64,000 nucleotides of DNA from Chloroflexi bacterium bin20 (GTDB lineage: Bacteria; Chloroflexota; Anaerolineae; Aggregatilineales; Phototrophicaceae): positions 248,001 through 312,000 of the forward strand of contig MPMG01000001.1 of the NCBI GenBank assembly GCA_002238485.1, given 5' to 3'. Each line of letters begins with the position of its first letter. Position 1 is the first letter of the stretch. Shown piece after piece: positions 8,619-17,191 of the stretch. The notes under the pieces were generated by a model. That model was not told the origin of the DNA, did no database searches, and saw only the letters and a program-made list of their open reading frames with translations. Made by a program: the position numbers and the translations under genes.

Positions 8619-10412
8619 CTAGCCTCCCCGCGCCGCTTGTGTATGGCTGTCGGTTGAGGCATAGCGGTCGAAGATATGCCGATACGATTGCGAACGGCGC
8701 AGCAGGTCTTGGTGCGTGCCCTGCGCCACCACCCGACCCTTGCGCAGCACAACGATATGGTCTGCCCAGCGGATCTGAGACAGACGATGTGTGATCAGCA
8801 GCGTCGTGCGTCCGCGAGCCGCCGACCAAATGGCGCGTTGAATCTTGTCTTCTGTGGCGCTGTCGATGGCGCTTGTGCTGTCATCGAGGATGAGCACGGG
8901 TGGATCGGTCTGGAAGGCGCGCGCCAATGCCAGTCGCTGCCGCTGTCCACCGCTGAGTGTCATGCCGCGCTGGCCGATGATGGTGTCATAGCCGGCCGGG
9001 AGGCTGGAGATGAAGTCGTGCGCCTGCGCAGCCTTGGCCGAGTCGACGATGCCGTCCATGTCGACATGCTCTGTGCCGAAGGCGATATTTTCTGCCACGC
9101 TGCGGCTGAACAAGAATATGTCCTGCTCGATGATGCTGATTTGCGAGCGCAGCGCTTGCAAATTCCAGTCGCGCACATCAACGCCGTCCACCAACACACG
9201 TCCGCTATCAACATCATACGTTCGGTTGATCAGCTTGCTGAGCGTGCTCTTGCCCGAACCGGTCTGCCCGACGATGGCGACCGTCTGCCCGGGCTGAACA
9301 GAAAACGATACATCACAGAGCACCTCGTCTTCTGGCGAATAGCCGAAGCGCACCTTGTCAAATACAATTTCGCCCCCGATATCGCCGCTGCTTCCGTGTT
9401 GGTTTTGGTCCAGCAGCGTTCGTGTCGTCATCACTTCCAAAATGCGGGCGGCGCTGGCATAGCCCGATGCGATGCGCGATGACGAAAAGAGCGATATGAA
9501 CACGGGGAACTGGAAGAGGCTGATCAAACCCAGAAATGCGATCACATCGCCCTCTGCAATCGCGCCAGCCTCGAAGAGCCAGGCAGCGTGCGCCAAAGCC
9601 GCCACGACCGTCAAGCCAAACAGAAAGATCGAAAGATAGCGCGCCTCGAATTCGCCCTGGTCGATGAACTTGTCGCGAACCAAGTCGGCCAGGCTGTTGA
9701 ATTCGCGCATTTCGCTCTGTTCCTGCGCCGCGCCTTTGACCACTTCCAGGCCGTCCAGCGCTTCTGCCAGACGCGCGTTCATGCGCCCGAAACTGCCGCG
9801 TACTTGCTGCGCGATCGGATGCAGGCGCAAAACAAAATAGACCTGCACACAGATATGCGAGACGATGAAAAGCAGCGGCGCCAGGATCAACTGCGGGTGG
9901 ATGCCAGGCGCGTACAAAGCGGGCATGATCAAAAACATATTCGCGCCCGTAACCAGGTTGATGCCCGGATTCATCATCAGGTTCATCTCGCGCACATCGT
10001 TGGTGACGCGCGCCATCGTCTCGCCTACTGGCTGCCGGTCGTGATAGCTCATGCTTTTGCCCAGCAGGCTGGAATACAACTCATCGCGAATATCGCGCTC
10101 AAAACGTTGGGCGAAAACCTCAGCCGAGAAATTGCGCATGAATTGCAGCAGCGAGCGCAAGGACTGCGAGCCGATGATGAGCAGCACGCTGTTCAGGATC
10201 AAGCTCATCGTCTGCTCGTTGCGCAACAGGATGGCATCGAATGCGCTACCCACCGCGCCAGGAACGACGCCAGCCAAAAAGGCGTTGCAAAATGCCCCCG
10301 CCACCAGCAGCAGAGCAGCTATCGGATGCCGCAAGATATGCGAAAGGATGAAGCGAAAGGGACTGCTGTGGTTTGTCGCTATCGGCGATTTGACGACGAA
10401 TTCAGCGGACAT
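8619..10412 (-). CDS. ABC exporter, half-transporter A of a heterodimer
   Basis: The 597-residue protein has a six-helix exporter membrane domain followed by an ATPase domain with Walker A GQTGSGKST, a consensus signature LSGGQRQR and Walker B LILDDSTSAID. The residue after the Walker B aspartate, normally the catalytic glutamate, is aspartate. Paired with LSVGQ in the partner gene, this builds one degenerate site, while its own LSGGQ completes the competent site of the partner. It is the first gene of a two-gene operon. The ATG at 10412 is chosen, since upstream in-frame codons have no good ribosome-binding site. Confidence 0.9.
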   Translation of the reverse strand: MSAEFVVKSPIATNHSSPFRFILSHILRHPIAALLLVAGAFCNAFLAGVVPGAVGSAFDAILLRNEQTMSLILNSVLLIIGSQSLRSLLQFMRNFSAEVFAQRFERDIRDELYSSLLGKSMSYHDRQPVGETMARVTNDVREMNLMMNPGINLVTGANMFLIMPALYAPGIHPQLILAPLLFIVSHICVQVYFVLRLHPIAQQVRGSFGRMNARLAEALDGLEVVKGAAQEQSEMREFNSLADLVRDKFIDQGEFEARYLSIFLFGLTVVAALAHAAWLFEAGAIAEGDVIAFLGLISLFQFPVFISLFSSSRIASGYASAARILEVMTTRTLLDQNQHGSSGDIGGEIVFDKVRFGYSPEDEVLCDVSFSVQPGQTVAIVGQTGSGKSTLSKLINRTYDVDSGRVLVDGVDVRDWNLQALRSQISIIEQDIFLFSRSVAENIAFGTEHVDMDGIVDSAKAAQAHDFISSLPAGYDTIIGQRGMTLSGGQRQRLALARAFQTDPPVLILDDSTSAIDSATEDKIQRAIWSAARGRTTLLITHRLSQIRWADHIVVLRKGRVVAQGTHQDLLRRSQSYRHIFDRYASTDSHTQAARGG

Positions 10413-10517
10413 ATCTTGTCTCTGATGAAGGGCCCTGCGCACAGTCGAAGTCTAACCGAGTCTGGCGAAAAGCAGAATAAGAGATTCTACCCCTTCGATT
10501 CCCCAACATGATGAAGC

Positions 10518-10538
10518 GGGCGACCCATTGGCTCGCCC
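10518..10538. repeat. Short hairpin repeat of the GGGGCGACC type
   Basis: The arms GGGCGA (10518-10523) and TCGCCC (10533-10538) close a near-perfect hairpin that continues into CCCTAC. The same GTAGGGG-type sequence recurs at 35340-35413. It sits in the 150-base gap between the ABC exporter operon and the upstream GT-C gene. It may be a REP/MITE-like intergenic repeat or a weak terminator for the GT-C gene. Confidence 0.4.
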
Positions 10539-10565
10539 CTACTCAGATTCCCTTTGCATTATTTC

Positions 10566-12968
10566 TCACTCCGCCACGATGATCTGCACAGGCAAAACGC
10601 CGATTTCGCCTTGATGCACAGACTGCCCGCTGGTCACCGGCAACCGTCTGATATCGCCGATTTCGCTATCCCATCGATACATCACCAGCCACAACTGTCG
10701 CAGGCCGTTTGGCGCGTCATCGGGCAGACGCAGCGCTCGGTTGTCCCATACGCCTTGTCGCGAAGTCCAACTGGATGTCGGCGCGAAACCAGCTTGCGGG
10801 GCGGAGTCCTGCCCTTGCGCGAGCACCTGCTGTGTGCCCTCGTCGGCGGCGAAGAGCGCCACAGTGTAATCTTGACTGACAGGCGCGTCCGTCTGCCAAT
10901 GCAGCGAGATCTCGATCGTTGTGCCCGGCGGATATCGCAAGCCCTTTGGCAGCGTGACGCTGGCCAGACGGATGTGCTCGCCATAGCGCAGGTCTGTTGG
11001 CGTATCGCCAGCAAAGGGTGACAGGGGGTTGGGCGCGGCAGCGACTGTGCTGTATTCCAGCAGGCGCACCGCCGGGTCATTGTGTCCCAACGCGACCTCC
11101 CGCAGCGGATAGACGTGCAGCGCCAAATATCGCTCCAGCGGGCGGAAGCTCCAGTCCATGAAAGGGCTGGTCTCTGCCAACAGCCACAGTCGTTCTTGCT
11201 TGTGAGCCAGATCTTGGATCGTGCGCATGCTTTGCAGGTCTATCCAGTCGTTGGGATTGGACGATTCGATTATCGCTGGCTGCCTGTCACTGGCGGCTTG
11301 TGCTGGCGGACGCGGCAAAATGATCGGGCGCGGCTGGTCGTCGTCCAGATGATTCATGACGAAACCGGCATAATCGCTGCTGCCCAGCAAGAGCACATCA
11401 TCGGCGCGGCTATGCGCAACCAGATAATCCAGGGCTTCTCGCAGAGCCGAGCTTTGCGAGCGAGTTCGCGGGTCTTGGTCATAAGCTGCGCTGAGGTTAA
11501 GCAGAGTCAAGGGCAGGCACAAGAATGCCAGAGGCAGCGCGGCATGTCTCCAGCGGCTGCCTGGATCTCGCAGGATGCGCCACAGGCAAATGGCGATGAT
11601 GGCGACCAGGACGGCGAAACTGATGCCCCAGACGGGCAGATTGGCGCGAATCCATAGAAAGTCAAAGCCGAGATCGGCCCAGCGCCGCGGCAAAACGAAC
11701 CAGCGAAAGAACTGCGGCTGCGTCAACGCTGGCAGCCACTCCGACAAGCCCTGCGATTCCGCTGGCAGTGATGCGCCATAATGCTCCCAGCTGAGTGATA
11801 CCGCGCTGAATTGAATCCAGACGCCGTAAAGCAGCAGCGCGATCCACAATGCGGCCAGTTTGCGGCTGCGCCCACCCAAGATGCGCTGGACTACTGGCGC
11901 TGTCCCCAGCATCAGCAGCGGCAAAACGGGCGTCAGGAAGCGCGGCGGGAAGCTCAAACCACCGAACCAGTGCCGACCCACCAACAGCGCATGCCCCAGC
12001 GTATAGGCCGCCACCAGCAAGACGATGGTCGCTGGCAATCGGCCTTGTCCACGCCGAATCAGCAACAGGCAGCCACCGACCGCCAGCAGCGCGACCGGCG
12101 AAGTGCCCCAGATGCCCGCGCCTGGACTGAAAAGATAACTGCGCAAGGCGATGCTTACATATTCGCCGTCCAGCCCCAGGCCAGCTAGCAGGTCGAGCAG
12201 CGCGCCAGGCAGCGGATCTAGCAGCATCATGACTGCCAGCGCCATCAGCGGCACAGCCAATAGCGCCTTATAAAGCCTTGCCAGCCAGCCGGGCGGTTCT
12301 TCTGGCTCGGGCAGGGCAAAGACCAGCGCAGCCGGCAATGCCAGCCCCGCCGACAACTTCACTTGTGTGGCCAACAGCAGCGCCCCTGCCGCGCAGACCC
12401 AGCTGAGCAAGCGAATCCACCAGATCCGCCGCCTGCCGATCTGCAGGCACAACAGCGCGAATAGAATGAATAATGTCGCCAGCGGCTCGCGGAACAAGGC
12501 CTGGCTGTATGCCCACAGATTCGTCCCCAGCCCGCTGCTCAGCGCGACGAGCAGTGATGTGGCATCGGCATAGCCCAGCGCGCGCGCGAGCAGAAAGATC
12601 AGCGCGACAGTCAACGCTGTAACGATGACATTGAAGAGCCAGACGGCGTGAATGTTGCCGAGGCGGGGGAGGCTTTGCGCCATCTGCAGCAAGGGCAGGA
12701 CGAGCTTCGCCTGCAGCCGCTCTTCGACATCATACTCGCGCAGGGGCAAATGATCGGACTGGCGGATGCGCAGCGGCAGTTCTGTCCAGGCCGATTCATC
12801 CAGCAGCCAATCGCCATAGCGCGCGTAACTGGTTATGGCATCAAAGGCGCGCAGTGTATCGCCCGACTGGATCACCGCGCGGAAGCTCAGCAGATAAACG
12901 CCAGCCATCAGAGCAATGAGCAGCAGGCAAAGCCGGGCGCGCTGGAACAAGTTGCGGCTGGGGGTCAT
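10566..12968 (-). CDS. Large GT-C-like membrane glycosyltransferase with C-terminal beta domain
   Basis: The 800-residue protein has about 12 hydrophobic helices over the first 520 residues. Residues near 32-75 form an extracytoplasmic loop with acidic residues (SGDTLRAFDAITSYARYGDW), and further loops carry FPPRFLTP, a feature of GT39/PMT-like enzymes. The last 250 residues are soluble and end in a beta-sandwich unit (TTIEISLHWQTDAPVSQDYTV) related in layout to the tail of the protein at 4198-6771. It probably moves a sugar from a polyprenyl carrier at the outer membrane face. It begins 10 bases after the upstream HTH gene, suggesting co-transcription. The start is ATG at 12968, because longer readings overlap the HTH gene. 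Confidence 0.68.
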   Translation of the reverse strand: MTPSRNLFQRARLCLLLIALMAGVYLLSFRAVIQSGDTLRAFDAITSYARYGDWLLDESAWTELPLRIRQSDHLPLREYDVEERLQAKLVLPLLQMAQSLPRLGNIHAVWLFNVIVTALTVALIFLLARALGYADATSLLVALSSGLGTNLWAYSQALFREPLATLFILFALLCLQIGRRRIWWIRLLSWVCAAGALLLATQVKLSAGLALPAALVFALPEPEEPPGWLARLYKALLAVPLMALAVMMLLDPLPGALLDLLAGLGLDGEYVSIALRSYLFSPGAGIWGTSPVALLAVGGCLLLIRRGQGRLPATIVLLVAAYTLGHALLVGRHWFGGLSFPPRFLTPVLPLLMLGTAPVVQRILGGRSRKLAALWIALLLYGVWIQFSAVSLSWEHYGASLPAESQGLSEWLPALTQPQFFRWFVLPRRWADLGFDFLWIRANLPVWGISFAVLVAIIAICLWRILRDPGSRWRHAALPLAFLCLPLTLLNLSAAYDQDPRTRSQSSALREALDYLVAHSRADDVLLLGSSDYAGFVMNHLDDDQPRPIILPRPPAQAASDRQPAIIESSNPNDWIDLQSMRTIQDLAHKQERLWLLAETSPFMDWSFRPLERYLALHVYPLREVALGHNDPAVRLLEYSTVAAAPNPLSPFAGDTPTDLRYGEHIRLASVTLPKGLRYPPGTTIEISLHWQTDAPVSQDYTVALFAADEGTQQVLAQGQDSAPQAGFAPTSSWTSRQGVWDNRALRLPDDAPNGLRQLWLVMYRWDSEIGDIRRLPVTSGQSVHQGEIGVLPVQIIVAE

Positions 12969-12978
12969 CGCGCCGGCA

Positions 12979-13719
12979 TCACGACGCGGCATTGGACTCG
13001 GCGATGTCGCGTTCGGCACGCGCGTTGATGATGGCGAAGAGCGCATCGGCGATACGGTGCAAGTCGTCCGCTCTGATGTGACGAAAAGCCATCGCCAATC
13101 GAATGAAGGCAGCATTTTGGCGGTCGGCGGCAAAGTCATTCAATGCCGTTGTGCTGTCATCGATAGATTGCGCGCCGCTGATCGTTGCGATCGGTCTTCT
13201 TGTTTCGGGGGCTTCCAGGAATGCGCTCAACTCCAAGCCCAGCGCCTGAGCCAGCGTGCAGAGATCCGTCATCGGTGTGGCGCATTCGCCCAGTTCGTAT
13301 GCGCTGAGCCTTTCGGGCTGCACTATCGTCTGCGCAACGTCTGCATCTGCAGCAAGACGCGCCTTTTGCAGCAAAACGCCGATGATGCGTTGGCGCAGCA
13401 GCAGGTAGTCGTCTTGCCGGGCCGGTATCGGCCTGCCTTGCATATAGCTGGAAAGCAACTCAAGCTCTGGCAGGCTTGGGGCTGCTTCGCCGGTTTCCCA
13501 AGCTTCGTATTGTTCTGGCGTCACTTGCAAAAAGTCGGCGCATTCCTCCGGCGCGCATTCGGCAGCCAGCCGAACCTTGCGCAGCAACACGCCAACAATC
13601 TTGGCGCGCAGACTCTCCGCGAGAGTCTGATTCTGTTGAGAAGGCTGTTTGTCGGCTGCGGGCTGCAGCGCGTCAATGGCGGCGCTCGCCAAGTCGGTTT
13701 CGATCATCAGGGCGCTCAT
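12979..13719 (-). CDS. Cytoplasmic regulator with two tandem XRE-like HTH domains
   Basis: The 246-residue protein contains two copies of a helix-turn-helix unit: residues about 38-93 (KIVGVLLRKVRLAAE ... YEAWETGEAAPSLPELELLS) and about 108-163 (RIIGVLLQKARLAAD ... LSAYELGECATPMTDLCTLA). Both begin with the same [KR]I[VI]GVLL[RQ]K[VA]RLAA pattern and both keep the E-x-G-x-x-x-P turn of XRE regulators. A helical C-terminal domain of about 70 residues follows and may dimerise or sense a ligand. It leads the operon with the GT-C gene 10566-12968. Its promoter at 13735-13763 would give a leader of only about 9 nt. Confidence 0.72.
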   Translation of the reverse strand: MSALMIETDLASAAIDALQPAADKQPSQQNQTLAESLRAKIVGVLLRKVRLAAECAPEECADFLQVTPEQYEAWETGEAAPSLPELELLSSYMQGRPIPARQDDYLLLRQRIIGVLLQKARLAADADVAQTIVQPERLSAYELGECATPMTDLCTLAQALGLELSAFLEAPETRRPIATISGAQSIDDSTTALNDFAADRQNAAFIRLAMAFRHIRADDLHRIADALFAIINARAERDIAESNAAS

Positions 13720-13734
13720 TGTCGTGTAGCGGGC

Positions 13735-13763
13735 ATTATAGTGTGCGCCGGTCGCAGCGGCAA
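13735..13763 (-). promoter_or_regulatory. Promoter of the tandem-HTH gene
   Basis: On the minus strand TTGCCG (13758-13763) and TATAAT (13735-13740) are separated by 17 bases. The expected transcript start (about 13728) is only some 9 nt before the ATG at 13719, so the mRNA would be nearly leaderless. Confidence 0.6.
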
Positions 13764-13768
13764 GATGC

Positions 13769-13797
13769 TTGCAGGCGGGCGATCATGCAACTAGAAT
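13769..13797 (+). promoter_or_regulatory. Promoter of the methyltransferase gene
   Basis: TTGCAG at 13769-13774 and TAGAAT at 13792-13797 are 17 bases apart. They are divergent from the HTH-gene promoter, about 35 bases before the ATG at 13834. Confidence 0.55.
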
Positions 13798-13833
13798 GCT
13801 CGCTGCCCAGTCTTGCGGAGGCGCAAATCGACC

Positions 13834-14688
13834 ATGCCCAACAAGGCGCATCATGAGATCAACCGCTTGTCCTGGAACGCGGGCACAAAAGCGCACAACA
13901 GCCACAAGGGCGACCAGGCGGCCTTCTTCCGTGCCGGCGGCAATACGCTATTCCCCGAAGAAACGGCGTTGCTCGGCGATGTGCTCGGCGCAGACCTGCT
14001 GCATCTGCAGTGCAATTGCGGACAAGATACGCTGAGCATCGCCGGGCATTTGGGCGCGCGCTGCTCAGGCGTGGATATCAGTGACGAAGCGATTCGTTTT
14101 GCGCGGCAGCTTTCAAGCGACTCGGGCATCGCTGCCGACTTTCTGCGCGCCGACATATACGACTATTTTGACCATAACGAGCGACAATTTGCCGCTGTTT
14201 TTTCATCCTATGGCGTGCTGTGCTGGCTGTCCGATCTGGCTGCCTGGGGACGAGGCATCGCCAGCTGCTTGAGGCCCGGTGGCCGCTTTGTGCTGGTGGA
14301 CTTTCATCCGGCCTTCGCCATGTTTGACGCGCAGTGGCAGCTGCGCCACGACTTCATGGGGGGCGTGGTCTACGAATTCGAGTCGGGCGTCGGCGATTAT
14401 GTGGCATTGACCGGCAGCGCCGCAGAAACCGACCAGTTGCAGCCTGGCATGGTCGACTTTGTGAATCCTTATCCCGGCGTCGAATACCAGTGGGGCATCG
14501 CCGAGATCACCATGGCGCTCGTAGGCGCGGGCTTAACGCTGACACACCTGGGCGAATATGACTATTGCAACGGATTCAAGCCCATGCCCGATATGCGTGA
14601 GATAGGCGGGCGCCGTTATGCCATGCCCAGCCACCTGCCACAGCGCATCCCGCTGATGTTCAGCCTGGTCGCAGAAAAGACCGCGTAA
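13834..14688 (+). CDS. Class I SAM-dependent methyltransferase
   Basis: The 284-residue protein has a Rossmann methyltransferase core. Motif I is LLHLQCNCGQDTLSI (about residues 53-67), where the usual GxGxG is replaced by QCNCGQDT as in some small-molecule methyltransferases. It is followed by an acidic residue in CSGVDIS (about residue 79) and motif IV FAAVFSSYGVLCWL. A C-terminal extension of about 100 residues (FVNPYPGVEYQWGIAEITMAL) probably forms the substrate cap. The N-terminus HHEINRLSWNAGTKAHNSHKGDQ resembles methyltransferases annotated generically. The substrate is unknown. A GGAGG lies 12-13 bases before the ATG at 13834. It has its own promoter and is convergent with the GH117 gene. 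Confidence 0.85.
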   Translation: MPNKAHHEINRLSWNAGTKAHNSHKGDQAAFFRAGGNTLFPEETALLGDVLGADLLHLQCNCGQDTLSIAGHLGARCSGVDISDEAIRFARQLSSDSGIAADFLRADIYDYFDHNERQFAAVFSSYGVLCWLSDLAAWGRGIASCLRPGGRFVLVDFHPAFAMFDAQWQLRHDFMGGVVYEFESGVGDYVALTGSAAETDQLQPGMVDFVNPYPGVEYQWGIAEITMALVGAGLTLTHLGEYDYCNGFKPMPDMREIGGRRYAMPSHLPQRIPLMFSLVAEKTA

Positions 14689-14716
14689 TCGCAGGCGCTG
14701 CGGATCAGCTCGGATT

Positions 14717-17191
14717 TCAGGCGCGCGTATCCGTATCGACCTCCGCCATGAGTTGCAACGCTTCCTCTTTCATTTGCGGCGTCAGTGCAAATTCTCGGCT
14801 GAAATAAGCCGATTCGGGGAAGCGATAATTCCAGGCGCGGTAGAAGTCGGCGCGCTGCTCGTCGCGGCTGAGATTGCAGTCAAAGCGCACCAGGTAACTA
14901 TCCGCCAGCGGTCCGGCATCATCGTGGTGGATATGTGAAAAGCCCCAGGTGATGCCGCGCCCGTCTCCGCTGTTGGCGAATGCGTCCGGCACATAGGGTC
15001 CAGCGGCGACTGGCGGCACAGACACTTTGCCAAGCACTTCAAAGTTCAAGCCATCGCTCGCGTACTGGACTGTGTTCTTCTCAGGTCCTTCGTGGCTGGT
15101 GATGGCGACGATGCCTTCGCGAAAAGGATAGAGGAAGGTCTCGTGCCCGCTGTTGGTGAGTGGGTTCAAAGGCGACTTGACGAAGGGACCCCGCGGGTCA
15201 TCGGCGATGGCAACGCCCCAGCCGATTCCCAGGTCCTTGCGATAAGTCCGCCCATATTGCACACCTTTGTAATAAAGCCAGATCTGCCCGCGATAGACGA
15301 GGACATAGGGATCGTGCAATTTCTGCGAGTCCCATTCTCCGAAGCTGGCGATGGCGTCGGCATCATCATCAGCGCCAGCGAACTCGCCACGCCGACCGGG
15401 CTGCAAGACGGGCTGGTCCAGCTTCGTCCAGGGACCATGCGGCGAATCTGCCCATGCCATGCCGATGCGATGCCGCGCCCGATGCGTCCATACGCTCTGT
15501 ATCACCTGGTAATAAAGATAGAATTTGCCCCCGCGCATCAGGATATCGGGCGTGAATACCGAGCGGTCGTCAAAGCTGCCCGCCGCGCCACGAATCACAG
15601 CCGGCCCCCGCTCCTGCCAATGAAATCCATCTGTCGATTCGGCGTACCAGATATCCGCCATGTCCCAGGCCCAGGCTGGGCGGGTTTGGCTGGCTTGCTG
15701 GATTCCGCGCCAGGTCTCTACGGTTTTGCGGCGCGTGTACCAAACATAATACTTATCGCCAACTCGAATGACTTTGGACGGGTCGCGCCGCGTAAGTCCT
15801 GTTTCCTTGCCCAGCCCGCTAACTAGCGAATATTTGAACGCCGAGAAAAATTCGCTGCCCTGGTCTTTGTAAACACCATAGGTCTTGTAGACCCGTTGCG
15901 AAGCCAGGCTAAGTGGGGTTGGTGGCGCCTCTGGCGGCTTCTGTGGCTCGTTGGCATAGCGCAGCGGCTGCCGGTTGCGCTCGTTCAGCGCCATATCCGG
16001 CGAGAAATAGACGGCTTCGGGGAAGCGGATATTTGTGCCGCGATAACCGGGTCGCTCGAGCCCGCGGCGCAAGTTGCAGTCGAAGCGAATGATGTACGAG
16101 TTGCCGCTCTTCATCTCTTCGGTGGCGATGTGCGCGAGCCCCCAGGCGATTCCGCTGCCATCACGACTGTGCTCACCTGAATCGGGCGCGAACGGACCAC
16201 CGGCTGGCGGCGGCAGCGTGACATGCGCGACCACTTCGAAGTTCAGCCCGTCAGCTGCGTACTGGATGGTGTCTTTCTCGGGGCCATCGTGCCCGCAAAT
16301 GGCCAGAACGCCTTCGCCATAGGGAAACAGACAAGTTTCGTGACCGCTGTTGGTTACGGGATTCAGTGGCGACTTAACGAAGGGGCCTTCGGGCTTTTCA
16401 GCGATAGCGACACCCCAGCCGATTCCGCGCGCATAGCGGGTCGTCCAGCCCATGGGCTGCCCCTTGTAATAGAGCCAGTACCTGCCATCCCGCGCCAGGA
16501 TGAAGGGGTCGTGCACTTTGTGACTGTCCCAGTCGCCATAGCGGATTACTTCATCACTGTCGTCATCGCCCAGCCATTCTCCAGCGACGCCTGGCCGCAG
16601 CACGGGCTTTTCTGCGCGCTGCCAGGGACCATGCGGCGAGCTGGCGAAGGACATGCCGATGTTGTTGCGCGTGCGCGTGCAGTAAGGGTAGTCAACCGCC
16701 TGATAATAGAGATAGAAGCCATCTTTGGTCATCAGGACATCGGGCGTGAACACCGAACGACCATCGTAGGCATCTTTCGGTCCGCGCCTGACGGCCAGTC
16801 CACGCTCTTGCCAATGAAAGCCGTCTGCGGATGTCGCGTACCAGATCTCCGCCAGATCCCAATCAAAGACGGGCGTATCCCAGGTCTGCTGCTGGTGCGG
16901 TGGCTTGTTGCGGCTGTCGCGATCGTTTGTGGTTTGCCGGCGCGTGTACCAGACGAAGTATGTGCCTTCTATGCGCAGCACTTTGGTCGGGTCGCGCCGT
17001 GTGATGCCGGCTTCTTTGCCGATCCCCGTCAGGCGGCTGTATTTGAATGTTGTGTAGAATTCGCTGGTGGAATCTTGATAACGCCCCCACTTGTCATACA
17101 GGCGATGCGTTGCGGCGCTACATTGGCGACCAATCGGCTTGGCAGTGTTTGGCTCGCCGGGCAGGCGCGGCTTGTCTTCTATTGCGGTCAT
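14717..17191 (-). CDS. Tandem GH117-type glycoside hydrolase (two catalytic domains)
   Basis: The 824-residue protein is two homologous five-bladed beta-propeller glycosidases joined by a proline-rich linker (PQKPPEAPPTP, near residue 415). Each half has the GH117 pattern in the same order: FKYS..GIGKE, a RRDP motif (Asp67 in domain 1), Y.VWYTRR, WYA.S.DGFHWQERG, DxRSVFTPD, SPHGPW, HDP, WGVAIA and NSGHE. The RRDP, HDP and SGHE motifs carry the Asp, Asp and Glu expected for catalysis and all are intact in both halves. GH117 enzymes release 3,6-anhydro-L-galactose from the non-reducing end of neoagaro-oligosaccharides. There is no signal peptide, so action is cytoplasmic. Its ATG overlaps the upstream GMC gene by 4 bases. 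A GH43-like or other propeller family is the main alternative. Confidence 0.75.
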   Translation of the reverse strand: MTAIEDKPRLPGEPNTAKPIGRQCSAATHRLYDKWGRYQDSTSEFYTTFKYSRLTGIGKEAGITRRDPTKVLRIEGTYFVWYTRRQTTNDRDSRNKPPHQQQTWDTPVFDWDLAEIWYATSADGFHWQERGLAVRRGPKDAYDGRSVFTPDVLMTKDGFYLYYQAVDYPYCTRTRNNIGMSFASSPHGPWQRAEKPVLRPGVAGEWLGDDDSDEVIRYGDWDSHKVHDPFILARDGRYWLYYKGQPMGWTTRYARGIGWGVAIAEKPEGPFVKSPLNPVTNSGHETCLFPYGEGVLAICGHDGPEKDTIQYAADGLNFEVVAHVTLPPPAGGPFAPDSGEHSRDGSGIAWGLAHIATEEMKSGNSYIIRFDCNLRRGLERPGYRGTNIRFPEAVYFSPDMALNERNRQPLRYANEPQKPPEAPPTPLSLASQRVYKTYGVYKDQGSEFFSAFKYSLVSGLGKETGLTRRDPSKVIRVGDKYYVWYTRRKTVETWRGIQQASQTRPAWAWDMADIWYAESTDGFHWQERGPAVIRGAAGSFDDRSVFTPDILMRGGKFYLYYQVIQSVWTHRARHRIGMAWADSPHGPWTKLDQPVLQPGRRGEFAGADDDADAIASFGEWDSQKLHDPYVLVYRGQIWLYYKGVQYGRTYRKDLGIGWGVAIADDPRGPFVKSPLNPLTNSGHETFLYPFREGIVAITSHEGPEKNTVQYASDGLNFEVLGKVSVPPVAAGPYVPDAFANSGDGRGITWGFSHIHHDDAGPLADSYLVRFDCNLSRDEQRADFYRAWNYRFPESAYFSREFALTPQMKEEALQLMAEVDTDTRA

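Noticed and set aside
8617-8829. 70-residue extension of the second ABC half-transporter
   Set aside because: It lies entirely inside the upstream ABC gene and is compositionally unlike the family. ATG 8616, two bases after the upstream stop, is the start.
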